A DNA stretch of 64,000 nt from Streptomyces antimycoticus (GCF_005405925.1 NZ_BJHV01000001.1:9920001-9984000), one strand, 5' to 3'; shown: positions 8,362 through 17,293, counted from the first letter of the stretch. Notes: generated from the letters alone by a model not told the origin. Numbers and translations: made by a program.

Positions 8362-9026
8362 CCCGCCGCCCGGGACTCGGCCCGGCTCAGATGGTCGGCG
8401 CAGGAATTGCGTGCGCTCGACCGCGAGCCGTCCGGGCACAGGACGTTCTCCCAGGTCGTCGTCGAGATATCGGCATCCCGCAGCCGTGCGCCGCGGAGAT
8501 CGGAGTCGGACACCGTGGCGCCGGCCAGATCGGCGCCAGCCAGATCCGCTCCGTTGAGGCCGACATGGGTGAGGGACGCCGCCCGCAGCTCCACGGCGTC
8601 CAGCTGTGCGCCCTCCAGGCTGACGTCGGTGAGCAGACCCCTGTCGAGCCTCGCGCCGCTGAGATCGGCGCCGCGCAGGTCGACCTGCGAGAGGGTGGCG
8701 GAGCCGAGGTCCACCCGCCGGAGGTCGGCGCCCCGCAGATCGACGTTCTCCAGTGACACCCCGACCAGCCGCGCCGCGTAGAGATTGCCGCGCCGCAGAT
8801 TGGCCTCGGACACCAGCCCGGTCAGGGTGGACCGTTCGAGGTTGACGCACCGCAGCTTCTTCTGCCACAGGTCTCCACCGGAGACCGTGCGGCTGGAGAG
8901 ATCCTTGCCCGGACGGCCGGAGCAGCTCCGGCCGTGGTCGTCGTCCTCCCCGCACCCGACGAACAGGGCGGACGACAGGACGGTCACGATGAGGCAGGAG
9001 AGCGTACGGGGCCAACGCGTGGTCAT
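8319..9026 (-). CDS. pentapeptide-repeat lipoprotein
   Basis: A 235-residue predicted lipoprotein: signal peptide with lipobox LFVGC near residue 24, then about 25 tandem five-residue repeats of the A(D/N)LXX type (LRGADLRRVDLGSATLSQVD). Such repeats fold as a right-handed quadrilateral beta helix. The C-terminal tail has two cysteines (NVLCPDG, RNSCADHL). Function is unknown; cytosolic relatives such as MfpA mimic DNA, but export argues against that here. The ATG at 9026 is chosen because it starts the signal peptide. The 3' end overlaps the convergent lipoprotein gene by 43 bases. Confidence 0.8.
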   Translation of the reverse strand: MTTRWPRTLSCLIVTVLSSALFVGCGEDDDHGRSCSGRPGKDLSSRTVSGGDLWQKKLRCVNLERSTLTGLVSEANLRRGNLYAARLVGVSLENVDLRGADLRRVDLGSATLSQVDLRGADLSGARLDRGLLTDVSLEGAQLDAVELRAASLTHVGLNGADLAGADLAGATVSDSDLRGARLRDADISTTTWENVLCPDGSRSSARNSCADHLSRAESRAAGQFPAPSAALPDSP

Positions 9027-9046
9027 GGGCCGATCCACCACGGCTG

Positions 9047-9580
9047 TCAGACGCCGATCAGGTCCACCAGATCGTCGGCATGCTCCTCCTCTTCCTCCAG
9101 GATCGACTCCATCAGCCGGCGGGTGGTGGGGTCGTGTTCGCCCAGCCAGCGGATGATCTCCTGATAGCTGGCGATCACGATGCGCTCGGCGAGCAGATTG
9201 TGCTCCAGCATCGCCTTCAGGTCGTTGTCCGGCGGTGTGGTGTAGTCGGTGTGGGCGCGCTGGGCCAGCGAGGCGGGGTCGAAGTCGGGGTCGGCGCCGA
9301 GCTGGGAGACGCGTTCGGCGGCGCGCAGCGCGTGCTGCATCTCCTCCTTCGCGTGCTCGGTGAACTCCGAGGAGACTTGGGCGCGGTCGATCCCGCTGGC
9401 GGAGATGGCGTGGCGGGTGTAGCGCAGCCAGCACACCACCTCGGTCGCGATGACGTCATTGAGGATGCCGATGACCCGGTCCTTGTCCAGACCGTAGCTG
9501 TCCGTCACCGGTCCCGCCTCCATCTTCCGGCGGGCCTCGTCGCGGATCTTGGTCACGTCCAGCACGAAGTCGTCGCTCAT
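9047..9580 (-). CDS. ferritin-like (bacterioferritin/Dps-type) protein
   Basis: A 177-residue four-helix-bundle protein of the ferritin-like superfamily. Di-iron ligand candidates lie in the expected helices: Glu in NDVIATEVVCWLRY, the EHAKEEMQH motif (ExxH), Glu in LLAERIVIASYQE and a C-terminal LEEEEEHADDL helix (second ExxH). It probably stores iron or handles peroxide in the cytosol. The frame is open further upstream, but the ATG at 9580 has a GAGAGGG ribosome site and matches the usual family start. The pentapeptide lipoprotein gene follows after 20 bases on the same strand. Confidence 0.85.
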   Translation of the reverse strand: MSDDFVLDVTKIRDEARRKMEAGPVTDSYGLDKDRVIGILNDVIATEVVCWLRYTRHAISASGIDRAQVSSEFTEHAKEEMQHALRAAERVSQLGADPDFDPASLAQRAHTDYTTPPDNDLKAMLEHNLLAERIVIASYQEIIRWLGEHDPTTRRLMESILEEEEEHADDLVDLIGV

Positions 9581-9723
9581 CAGTGCCCTCTCTGCTCTCC
9601 TCGGGTTGGGCGAGTGTTCCCCGCGGGGGCCCGGAGGGCATCGGGCGGAGCGTGAAGATGACTGGATCGCCGCACAGCGCCAGCCGATCGGCGGTATCCG
9701 GCCGACGAACGCGGCCGAGAGTT

Positions 9724-9758
9724 CGGCGCCGGCCGGGCTGTGGGCCCGGCCGGCGCCG
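9724..9758. terminator. hairpin terminator of the molybdenum hydroxylase operon
   Basis: Perfect 15-base stem (9724-9738 with 9744-9758, CGGCGCCGGCCGGGC and complement) around a 5-base loop. It lies 17 bases past the stop of the large-subunit gene on the minus strand and upstream of the ferritin-like gene, so it should end the operon transcript. Confidence 0.7.
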
Positions 9759-9775
9759 ATCACTCGAGGGCGGGG

Positions 9776-11926
9776 TCAGCCTCCGTGGCCGGGCTCCGGC
9801 ACGTTTGTCCCCGCCGACAGGACCCGGTCCGGGCGGATCGGCAGGTTGCGGTGGCGGACGCCGGTGGCATGCCACACCGCGTTGGCGATGGCCGCCGCGG
9901 CTCCCACGATGCCGACCTCACCGACGCCCTTGATGCCCACCGGGTCGTCCGGATCCGGGTCGTCCACCCAGTCCGCCTCGATGAGCGGCACATCGGCGTT
10001 CGCGGCGAAGTGATAGCCCGCGAGGTCCGGGCCGACATGGCCGCCCGAGGCCCGGTCCCGGACCGCCTCCTCGTGCAGGGCCATGGAAATGCCCCAGGTC
10101 ATCCCGCCGACGAGCTGGTTGCGCGCGGTCAGCGGGTTGACGATCCGGCCCGCCGCGAAGATCCCGAGCATCCGCCGCACCCGGACCTCCCCGCTGGTGA
10201 CGTCCACGGCCACCTCGGCGAACTGCGCCCCGAAGGAATGCCGTTCCTTCTTCGAGAGGGCGCCGATCGCCTCGGAGGTGTCGGACCGCGCGGTGATTCC
10301 CTCGGGCGGGATGTCGCCGCCCAGGGCCAGCCGCTCGCGCAGCTCGCGCACCGCGATCGACACCGCCCACGCCCAGGAGCGCATGCCCATCGAGCCACCG
10401 GCGATCATCGCCGGGCCGAGGTCGCTGTCCGCCATGACCACCCGGACCCGGTCCGGATCCACTGCCAGCGCGTCCGCGGCGACCAGGGCGATGCCGGTCC
10501 GGGCGCCGGTCCCGATGTCCGCCGCGTTGATGCGCACGGTGAAGGTGCCGTCGGCCTCGGCCGTCACACCCGCCGTGGACGGACCGGCCCCGGAGTGGAA
10601 GCTGGCCGCCGCCATACCCGTTCCGAGCAGCCACCGTCCCTCGCGGCGCAGCCCCGGACGCGGATCCCGGTCCGCCCAGCCGAACCGGCGGGCGCCCTCC
10701 TCGTAGCAGGCCACCAGATTGCGGCTGCTGAACGGCAGCCCGGAGACGGGGCCCCGGTCGGGTTCATTGCGGACGCGCAGCGCGATCGGGTCGATGCCGG
10801 ACGCCTCGGCGAGTTCGTCGAGCGCGCACTCCAGCGCGAACGAGCCCGGTGCCTCGCCGGGCGCGCGCATGAAGGTCGGGGTCGGCACATCGAGCCGTAC
10901 GACCCGGTCGCTGGTGTGGTGCGCCTCGGCGTCGTACATCACGCGCCCCACCGTGGCGCTGCGCTCGATGAACTCGTGCACGGTCGAGGTGACGCACTCG
11001 GACCGGTGGTCGAGCGCGCGCAGCCGCCCCGACGCGTCGGCGCCGAGCCGGACCCGCTGCGCGGTGGGGCTGCGATAGCCGATGGTCGAGAACATCTGGC
11101 GGCGGGTCATGACGACGCGGACCGGACGGTCGAGGACGGTCGCGGCCATGGCGGCGGCCACCTGGTGCGGGCGGACCGTCTTGGAGCCGAAGCCGCCGCC
11201 GACGTGCTCGGACCGCACCCGCACCGACTCCGCGTCGAGCGAGAAGATCTGCGCGAGCTCACCGGCCACGTAGGTGGTGCCCTGATTGGAGTCGAGGACC
11301 TCGAGCCGACCGCCGTCCCAGTGGGCCGTCGCCGCGTGCGGCTCCATGGGGTTGTGGTGCTCTTCCGGGGTGGTGTACTCGGCGTCCACGACGAACGTGG
11401 AGGCGGCGAGTTCGGCCTCGATGTCGCCCTTGGTCGTCTCCGCCGCACCGAACGGCGAGTCCCCGGGGGTGTACGCATTGGGGTGTCCGGCGAAGAAGTC
11501 GATGTCGTGCGACTCCTGGTCGTACTGGACCACCAGCGCTTCCGCGGCCTCCCGGGCCTGCTCGGGCCGCTCGGCGACGACCAGCGCCACCGGCCAGCCC
11601 CGGAAGGGGACACGGTCGTGCTGGAAGACCCCGATGATCGGGTCGGGCGGCCCGATCATGCCCATGTAGTCCAGGCTGACGCGCGGGGCGTTCTCATGGT
11701 GGAGGACCGCGAGGACCCCGGGCATGGCGAGGACGGAGTCGGCCTCGACCGAGCGGACCCGGCCACGGGCGATGGTGGACAACACCAGCCAGCCGTGGGC
11801 GAGTTCGGGCAGCGGGATGTCGCCCGAGTAGCGGGCCGCCCCGGTGACCTTTTCCCGGCCCTCGACGCGGGTGCGCGCGGTGCCCAGGGCCCCCGTCGTC
11901 GTGGTGGTTCCGGTCGTCGTGGTCAT
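9776..11926 (-). CDS. xanthine dehydrogenase family, molybdopterin-binding subunit
   Basis: Large catalytic subunit (717 residues) of a three-part molybdenum hydroxylase like E. coli PaoC/YagR. Visible family motifs are the cofactor-binding GGGFGSKTVRPHQ loop, MRAPGEAPGSFALE, and GVGEVGIVG near the C-terminus, whose glutamate is the catalytic base in the family. It should oxidise aldehydes or heterocycles with electrons passing to the Fe-S and FAD subunits encoded just upstream. Start is the ATG at 11926, which overlaps the TGA of the FAD subunit in its restored frame. Substrate cannot be told from sequence. Confidence 0.88.
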   Translation of the reverse strand: MTTTTGTTTTTGALGTARTRVEGREKVTGAARYSGDIPLPELAHGWLVLSTIARGRVRSVEADSVLAMPGVLAVLHHENAPRVSLDYMGMIGPPDPIIGVFQHDRVPFRGWPVALVVAERPEQAREAAEALVVQYDQESHDIDFFAGHPNAYTPGDSPFGAAETTKGDIEAELAASTFVVDAEYTTPEEHHNPMEPHAATAHWDGGRLEVLDSNQGTTYVAGELAQIFSLDAESVRVRSEHVGGGFGSKTVRPHQVAAAMAATVLDRPVRVVMTRRQMFSTIGYRSPTAQRVRLGADASGRLRALDHRSECVTSTVHEFIERSATVGRVMYDAEAHHTSDRVVRLDVPTPTFMRAPGEAPGSFALECALDELAEASGIDPIALRVRNEPDRGPVSGLPFSSRNLVACYEEGARRFGWADRDPRPGLRREGRWLLGTGMAAASFHSGAGPSTAGVTAEADGTFTVRINAADIGTGARTGIALVAADALAVDPDRVRVVMADSDLGPAMIAGGSMGMRSWAWAVSIAVRELRERLALGGDIPPEGITARSDTSEAIGALSKKERHSFGAQFAEVAVDVTSGEVRVRRMLGIFAAGRIVNPLTARNQLVGGMTWGISMALHEEAVRDRASGGHVGPDLAGYHFAANADVPLIEADWVDDPDPDDPVGIKGVGEVGIVGAAAAIANAVWHATGVRHRNLPIRPDRVLSAGTNVPEPGHGG

Positions 11927-12914
11927 CGGGCGGCCTCCTCGGCGAGTTCGGTCAGCAGGGCCACGACGAGGTTGCGCATCAGCGGCACCTTGTATCCGTT
12001 GTGGGGCAGTGCCTCGGCGGCGGCCAGCTCCGCGTCCGCGGCGGCGGCGAACGCCTCGGCGGTCGCCGGGCCTCCGGTCAGCGCCCGCTCGGCCTCCAGG
12101 GCCCGCCACGGCCGGGAGGCGACCGCTCCGAAGGCGAGGCGGACCTCGTGGACGACGCCGTCCCGGACGTCGAGGGCGGCGGCGATCGAGCCGATGGCGA
12201 AGGCGTAGGACGCGCGCTCGCGGACCTTGCGGTAGCGGGAGTGCGCGGCGACCGGGGCCGGGGCAGGGTGACGCCGGTGATCAGCGCGCCGGAGGGCAGC
12301 GCCGTCTCCAGGTGCGGGGTGTCGCCCACGGGCAGATAGAAGTCCGAGAGCGGCAACTCGCCCGGCCCGTCGGCGGTTTCGTACCGTACGACGGCGTCGA
12401 AGGCGGCGAGTGCGACCCCCATGTCCGAGGGGTGGGTGGCCACGCAGTGCTCGGAGGCGCCGAGGATCGCGTGGTTGTGGTGCTCACCCTCGATGGCCGG
12501 GCAGCCGCTGCCGGGGAGGCGCTTGTTGCAGGGCCCCGCCACATCGGTGAAGTAGCCGCAGCGGGTGCGCTGGAGCAGATTCCCGCCGACGGTGGCCATG
12601 TTGCGCAGCTGCCCGGACGCACCGGCCAGGACGGCCTGGGCGAGGGCCGGGTAGCGGCGCCGCACCTCGGGGTGGGCGGCGAGATCGCTGTTGGTGACGG
12701 TGGCCCCGATGAGCAGACCGCCGTCCGGCGTCGCCTCGATGCCGTCCAGGGGCAGTTCGCGGACGTCGACGAGGCGTCCCGGCCGCTCGATGCCGGTCTT
12801 CATCAGATCGACCAGATTGGTGCCGCCGCCGAGGAACCGTGCGTCGGGATCGGCGCCGAGTACGGCGATCGCCTCGGAGACGTCGAGGACGCGCTGGTAG
12901 CCGAACTCCTTCAT
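11923..12914 (-). pseudogene. FAD-binding subunit of the molybdenum hydroxylase, frameshifted
   Basis: Middle subunit (YagS/PaoB-like). Residues 1-215 read cleanly: FAD-binding FLGGGTNLVDLMKTGI, ATVGGNLLQRTRCGYF and a cysteine-rich loop (CNKRLPGSGCPA) that holds a 4Fe-4S cluster in PaoB. After TLPRP the frame breaks. The expected C-terminal domain (HSRYRKVRERASYAFAIGS ... AFGAVASRPWRALEAE ... MRNLVVALLTEL) continues in another frame to a TGA at 11923 that overlaps the next start. A single missing base in the C/G run at about 12253-12263 explains it. As written, translation would end at 12078 with an unrelated tail. Either a real mutation or a sequence error. Confidence 0.82.
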
Positions 12915-13468
12915 GCGACGGCCTCCTCAGTTCCGGTCGCCTGCACCTCGGCCGCCTGCGCGACCGCCTGCACGATCGACACATACGCGCCGCAGCGGCA
13001 CAGGTTGCCGCTCATCCGCTCCCGGATCTCATCGGCGGTCAGCGGTGGTGGCCCCGCTTCGGGGCGGACGTCGGCGGTGACCGCGCTCGGCCAGCCCGCC
13101 GCGTGTTCCTCGATCACGGCGAGGGCGGAACAGATCTGCCCCGGGGTGCAGTAGCCGCACTGGTAGCCGTCGAGGTCGAGGAACGCCTGCTGCACCGGAT
13201 GCAGCCGGTCGCCGTCGGCCACGCCCTCGATCGTGGTGACGTCGCGGCCCTCGGCTGCCACCGCGAGCTGCAGACAGGAGACGGCGCGGCGGCCGTCGAG
13301 CAGTACCGTGCAGGCGCCGCACTGGCCCTGGTCGCAGCCCTTCTTGGTCCCGGTGAGATCGAGATGCTCACGCAGGGCGTCGAGCAGGGTGGTGCGGTGG
13401 TCGACGGGCAGCGTGTACTTCTCGCCGTTGATGGTCAGCGTGATGACGCTGGACGTCGATGGGGCCAT
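12911..13468 (-). CDS. 2Fe-2S subunit of xanthine dehydrogenase family enzyme
   Basis: Small iron-sulfur subunit (185 residues, YagT/PaoA-like). The N-terminal plant-type ferredoxin domain has CDQGQCGAC and a fourth cysteine in VSCLQLA. The C-terminal domain has CGYCTPGQI and GNLCRCGAY for the second cluster. It passes electrons from the molybdenum centre to FAD. First gene of the operon; its TGA overlaps the ATG of the FAD subunit by 4 bases. The frame is open from 13513, but the ATG at 13468 has an AAGAAGG site upstream. Unlike PaoA, no clear twin-arginine signal is visible at this start. Confidence 0.87.
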   Translation of the reverse strand: MAPSTSSVITLTINGEKYTLPVDHRTTLLDALREHLDLTGTKKGCDQGQCGACTVLLDGRRAVSCLQLAVAAEGRDVTTIEGVADGDRLHPVQQAFLDLDGYQCGYCTPGQICSALAVIEEHAAGWPSAVTADVRPEAGPPPLTADEIRERMSGNLCRCGAYVSIVQAVAQAAEVQATGTEEAVA

Positions 13469-13609
13469 GATCAGCCTTCTTTCGCGGATGTCGTGCGCGT
13501 CGAAGTCGTCCAATGAGGAGGTCCCGGGGGGTGGGAATGCGTGAGAATGCCGGTCGGCGCTCGGTTCCGGCCATCCCCACGGGCCGTTTCAGCCGGTAAG
13601 GTGGACCTA

Positions 13610-13658
13610 AGCGGACACTTGTCCGCTGTGCATGAAACTTAGCGGACAGCTGTCCGGT
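13610..13658. promoter_or_regulatory. tandem palindromic operators, TetR/molybdenum hydroxylase
   Basis: Two near-identical palindromes: 13610-13627 (AGCGGACA, 2 bases, TGTCCGCT; perfect) and 13641-13658 (AGCGGACA, 2 bases, TGTCCGGT; one mismatch). Their centres are 31 bases apart, about three helical turns. They lie between the divergent hydroxylase operon and TetR gene, the second ending 41 bases before the TetR start. Very likely binding sites of the adjacent TetR protein. Confidence 0.75.
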
Positions 13659-13699
13659 GGGCAAGGTCGGCGCTTTGGCGGTGTCCGGAAGGAGGACGA

Positions 13700-14311
13700 G
13701 TGCGGGTAGACAAGGACGCGCGTCTGCGCTCGGACGCGCAAGCCAACCGCGAGCGCATCCTGGAAGTGGCGCTCGCGGAGCTGACCCGTTCGGCCGATGT
13801 CCCCCTGAGCACCATCGCGAAGAAGGCGGGCGTCGGGCAGGGAACGCTGTACCGCAACTTCCCCAGCCGCGAGGCCCTCGTGCTGGAGATCTACCGCCAC
13901 GAGATGCTGCAGGTCGCGGACATCGCGGCCGAGCTGCTCCGTACCCGCGCGCCGGATGAGGCGCTGCGGGAGTGGATGGGGCACCTCGCCCGGTTCGCCA
14001 TGGCCAAGGCCGGTCTGGCCGACGCGCTGCACAAGGCCCTCAGCACCACCTGCGGCCAGAAGAAACCGGGACACGGCCAGATGACCGAGGCCGTCGCGCT
14101 TCTGCTGAAGGCGAACGAGGAGGTCGGCACGATCCGCCCGGACGTGACCACCGACGACTTCCTGCTCGCCATCTCCGGTCTGTGGCAGATCAGCCCCGAT
14201 GACCAGGGGCCGGTGCGCGCCAGACGGCTTCTGGACCTGGTCATGGACGGACTGCGGGTGGGCGCGCCCGCGGCGGCCCGGCCGGGGTCGACGCCCGACA
14301 CGGAGAGCTGA
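13700..14311 (+). CDS. TetR/AcrR family regulator of the hydroxylase operon
   Basis: A 203-residue repressor candidate. The helix-turn-helix lies at about residues 10-60 (ANRERILEVALAELTRSADVPLSTIAKKAGVGQGTLYRNFPSREALV), and the C-terminal part matches the TetR_C domain of actinobacterial SbtR-like proteins. The start is GTG at 13700 behind GGAGGA. It is divergent from the molybdenum hydroxylase operon, with two matching palindromes in between, so it probably represses both units and releases on binding the operon's substrate or product. Confidence 0.88.
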   Translation: MRVDKDARLRSDAQANRERILEVALAELTRSADVPLSTIAKKAGVGQGTLYRNFPSREALVLEIYRHEMLQVADIAAELLRTRAPDEALREWMGHLARFAMAKAGLADALHKALSTTCGQKKPGHGQMTEAVALLLKANEEVGTIRPDVTTDDFLLAISGLWQISPDDQGPVRARRLLDLVMDGLRVGAPAAARPGSTPDTES

Positions 14312-14338
14312 GCCGGCGGCTGGGGGCAGGCCGACCGG

Positions 14339-14366
14339 CGGGGGCACGCCGGCGACCGTGCCCCCG
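14339..14366. terminator. hairpin between convergent genes
   Basis: Stem of 10 perfect pairs (CGGGGGCACG at 14339-14348 with its complement at 14357-14366), loop of 8. It sits in the 66-base gap between the convergent TetR and Gfo/Idh genes. Confidence 0.55.
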
Positions 14367-14377
14367 TGCGTGCGGGC

Positions 14378-15400
14378 TCAGCCCGAGGCGGGCGCCGTGG
14401 TGCGGGGCCGGGGCGGGAACCCGGCGGTGCGGTAGCACTCATCGATCAGGGACATGGTGGTCAGCGCGTCCTCGGCGTCCAGCGGAAGCGGCGCGCCATG
14501 CCGTAGATGAGCGGCGTACGCCTCCAGCTGGTAGGTGTACGAGGAGCGCTTGCCCAGCTCCTCGGTCCGGTCACCCGCGGCCGTGCGCATCAGGACACGG
14601 TCGTCCAGGTGGGGCTGGACGAAGTTCACGGCCGTCGCCTCGCCCCGCGAGCCGACGACCCGCAAGCTCATCCGCACGTCCCCGTACGCCATATGGCAGC
14701 GGGCGGATCCGGTGGCGCCGTTCGGGAAGGCCAGTTCCGCGTCCAGCCACTCGTCGACATCCGGTGCGCCCTGCCGTGCGCCGCCGCGGGCGGTGACCAG
14801 GTGTGGGAGGCCACCGGCCCAGGGGGCGAGGGTGCGCTGGGCGTGCAGGCTGTAGCAGCCCAGGTCCATGAGGGCACCCCCGGCCAGCGGGAGGGACCAG
14901 CGGGGGTCGGACCCGGGCGGAGCGGGCATGGCGACCATGGTCTCGACGTGCCGCAGCTCCCCGAGTTCCCCGGAGCCCAGCAGTTCGTGGAGGCGGCGGG
15001 TGACCGGGTGGAAGAGGTAGTGGAAACCCTCCATGAAGACGGTGCCCGCCTTGGCGGCGGCGTCGCGCACCTCGGTGGCCTCCTCGGTGTTGCTCGCCGA
15101 GGGCTTCTCGCTCAGGACGTGTTTGCCCGCGGCGAGGGCGGCGAGGTTCCACGGGCCGTGCAGGCTGTTGGCCAGCGGGTTGTAGACGACCTCCACCTCG
15201 GGGTCGTCGATCACCTCGGCGTAGGAGCCGAGGACGCGCTCGACACCGTGCTCGGCGGCGAAGGCATCGGCCCGGCCCCGGGTGCGGGCGGCCACCGCGA
15301 CGAGGCGGTGGCCACCCGCACGGGCGGGGCCGACGAGGGAGAGCGCGGAAATCCGGGCGGCGCCCAGGATCCCGATGCGCAGCGGTTCGGCTGTCGTCAT
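14378..15400 (-). CDS. Gfo/Idh/MocA family oxidoreductase
   Basis: A 340-residue NAD(P)-dependent dehydrogenase of the Gfo/Idh/MocA family, acting on sugars or cyclitols. The N-terminal Rossmann motif (IGILGAARISALSL), the conserved lysine motif LSEKPSASN and the FMEGFHYLFHPV segment are visible, and the C-terminal domain is complete. The frame is open to 15457, but the ATG at 15400 overlaps the TGA of the preceding dehydrogenase gene by 4 bases, the coupling typical of this operon. Last gene of the LacI-linked catabolic operon. Confidence 0.86.
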   Translation of the reverse strand: MTTAEPLRIGILGAARISALSLVGPARAGGHRLVAVAARTRGRADAFAAEHGVERVLGSYAEVIDDPEVEVVYNPLANSLHGPWNLAALAAGKHVLSEKPSASNTEEATEVRDAAAKAGTVFMEGFHYLFHPVTRRLHELLGSGELGELRHVETMVAMPAPPGSDPRWSLPLAGGALMDLGCYSLHAQRTLAPWAGGLPHLVTARGGARQGAPDVDEWLDAELAFPNGATGSARCHMAYGDVRMSLRVVGSRGEATAVNFVQPHLDDRVLMRTAAGDRTEELGKRSSYTYQLEAYAAHLRHGAPLPLDAEDALTTMSLIDECYRTAGFPPRPRTTAPASG

Positions 15401-16401
15401 GCCTTCCGTACCTCTTCCATGCTCACGGGGCGGTGCTCGTGCAGGGACAGCGTGCATGCCTCGGCGATCCAGCCGGCCTCGACGGCGTCGGCGACGGTGC
15501 AGGGGGAGGGCCGCAGACCCGCCGCCACTTCGGTGAAGGCGGTGAGCTCGGCCCGGTAGGCGGTGGCGAAGCGGTCCATGAAGAAGTGGTGCGGTGTGCC
15601 GCCGGGGAAGGTGGCGCCCGGTTCGACGGAGCGCAGCGGCAGATTGTCCTCCAGGCCCGCGGCGATGCTGTCCGTCATGCCGTGGAGCTCCAGGCGGGCG
15701 TCGTAACCGCGCGGATTGTGGCGGGTGTTGGAGACCACGGCGAGGGTGCCGTCGTCCAGGGTGAGGAGGGCGGAGGCGGTGTCCACGTCTCCGGCGGCCG
15801 CGATGTACTCGGCGCCGCGGTTGGCGCCGGTCGCGTAGACCTCGGTGACCTCGCGGCCGGTGATCCAGCGGACGGTGTCGAAGTCGTGCACGGCGCAGTC
15901 GCGGAAGATGCCGCCGGAGACGGCCACATAGGCGGCCGGAGGCGGTTCGGGGTCCAGGGTGGTGGAGCGCACGGTGGTCAGCGGCCCCAGCTCACCGCTG
16001 ACCACCGCCTTCCGCGCCGCCATATACCCGGGGTCGAAGCGCCGGTTGTAGCCGATGTGGACCTCCACGCCGCTGTCCTTCACCGCGCGGAGGACGTCGA
16101 GGCTCTCCGCGATCGTGCGCGCCACCGGCTTCTCGCAGAAGACCGGCACGCCCGCCCGTACGGCGGCGAGGATGAGCTCGGGGTGGGCGTCGGTCGCCGC
16201 GGCGATCACGACGCCGTCCACACCGGCGGCGAGCACGGCCTCCGGCGAGGCGACCGCCCGGGCGCCGAACCGCTCGGCGGCGGTGGTGGCGGCCGCGGCG
16301 ACCGGGTCGGTGACCACGAGGGAGTCCACCGCGTCGAGCGTGGACAGGGTCTCGGCGTGGAAGGCGCCGATCCGGCCCAGGCCCATGATGCCGATACGCA
16401 T
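15397..16401 (-). CDS. Gfo/Idh/MocA oxidoreductase, inositol 2-dehydrogenase-like
   Basis: A 334-residue dehydrogenase. Motifs: Rossmann GLGRIGAFHAETL at the N-terminus, FCEKPVARTI (catalytic Lys), NRRFDPGYMAARK, and FRDCAVHDFDTVRW, whose Asp and His form the active site in inositol 2-dehydrogenase (IolG). It probably oxidises a cyclitol or hexose ring hydroxyl using NAD. It overlaps the following Gfo/Idh gene by 4 bases. No other iol genes (iolB, C, D, E) are in the window, so inositol itself is not proven as substrate. Confidence 0.86.
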   Translation of the reverse strand: MRIGIMGLGRIGAFHAETLSTLDAVDSLVVTDPVAAAATTAAERFGARAVASPEAVLAAGVDGVVIAAATDAHPELILAAVRAGVPVFCEKPVARTIAESLDVLRAVKDSGVEVHIGYNRRFDPGYMAARKAVVSGELGPLTTVRSTTLDPEPPPAAYVAVSGGIFRDCAVHDFDTVRWITGREVTEVYATGANRGAEYIAAAGDVDTASALLTLDDGTLAVVSNTRHNPRGYDARLELHGMTDSIAAGLEDNLPLRSVEPGATFPGGTPHHFFMDRFATAYRAELTAFTEVAAGLRPSPCTVADAVEAGWIAEACTLSLHEHRPVSMEEVRKA

Positions 16402-16500
16402 GGGGAGTTGTGCCCTTTCTGACGGTGCGGGTTATGAGGGGGTGCGGCTTTGGCGGTGCGGGCTTTGACGGCGTGGGCTTTGACGGTGTGGCGCGGCGGG

Positions 16501-17277
16501 TCAGCCGAGTCCGCCGAGGACGATCTGGTCCCAGTCGATGACCGAGCCGGTGACGACGCCGCTGCGGTCGGAGAGCAGGAGGACGACGAAATCGGCTATC
16601 TCGTCGACCTGGCCGAGCTTGCCCATCGGCTGGGCGCGGGCCGCCTCCTCGCGCCAGTCGTCGCCGGCGCCGTGGAAGGCGCGCTGGACGGCGTCCTCGC
16701 CCTCGGTCTCGGTCCAGCCGATGTTCAGGCCGTTGATCCGGACGCGGTCCCAGCGGTGCGCGTGGGCGGCGTTGCGGGTCAGGCCCGCGAGCCCGGCCTT
16801 CGCGGCGGAGTACGGCGCCAGGAACGGATACCCGCCGTGTGCGCAGTTGGAGATGATGTTGACGATGGTGCCCGGAGCCTTCCTGGCCACCATGTCGGCG
16901 ACGGCGGCCTGCATGGCGAAGAACGGGGCGCGCAGATTGATCGCGATATGTGCGTCGAAGAGTTCGGGGGTGGTGTCCAGCAGTGTCCCGCGGGAGGTGA
17001 GCCCGGCGGAGTTGACCAGGCAGTCGATCCTGCCGTGGGCCGCCACCACTTCCGCCACGCTGCCCCGTGCCTGCGCGGGATCGGCCAGGTCGGCGCGGAC
17101 GAAGGAGACGGTGGCTCCCTGGGCGGTGAGTTCCCCGGCCAGCGGCTCGCCGACGTCGGGGCGGCGACCGGTGAAGGCGACCGTGGCCCCTTCACGGGCG
17201 GTGGCGCGGACGATGCCGGCGCCGACTCCCTGGCTGCCGCCATTGACCAGGACGATCTTGCCTTGCAGCAGTCCCAT
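16501..17277 (-). CDS. SDR family oxidoreductase
   Basis: A 258-residue classical short-chain dehydrogenase. The cofactor loop reads NGGSQGVGAGI (residues about 12-22), followed by NSAGLTSRG and the catalytic YSAAKAG motif. The frame is open far upstream through the dioxygenase gene, but the ATG at 17277 starts the normal fold and lies 16 bases past the dioxygenase stop, so the two are co-transcribed. It probably oxidises or reduces a hydroxyl group of the operon's sugar-like substrate. Confidence 0.86.
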   Translation of the reverse strand: MGLLQGKIVLVNGGSQGVGAGIVRATAREGATVAFTGRRPDVGEPLAGELTAQGATVSFVRADLADPAQARGSVAEVVAAHGRIDCLVNSAGLTSRGTLLDTTPELFDAHIAINLRAPFFAMQAAVADMVARKAPGTIVNIISNCAHGGYPFLAPYSAAKAGLAGLTRNAAHAHRWDRVRINGLNIGWTETEGEDAVQRAFHGAGDDWREEAARAQPMGKLGQVDEIADFVVLLLSDRSGVVTGSVIDWDQIVLGGLG

Positions 17278-17293
17278 GAGCGGTCCGTCTCCT

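Noticed and set aside
9740..12208. An 822-codon forward frame opposite the molybdenum hydroxylase large subunit
   Set aside because: Antisense shadow of high-GC third positions; the minus-strand product has full family motifs.
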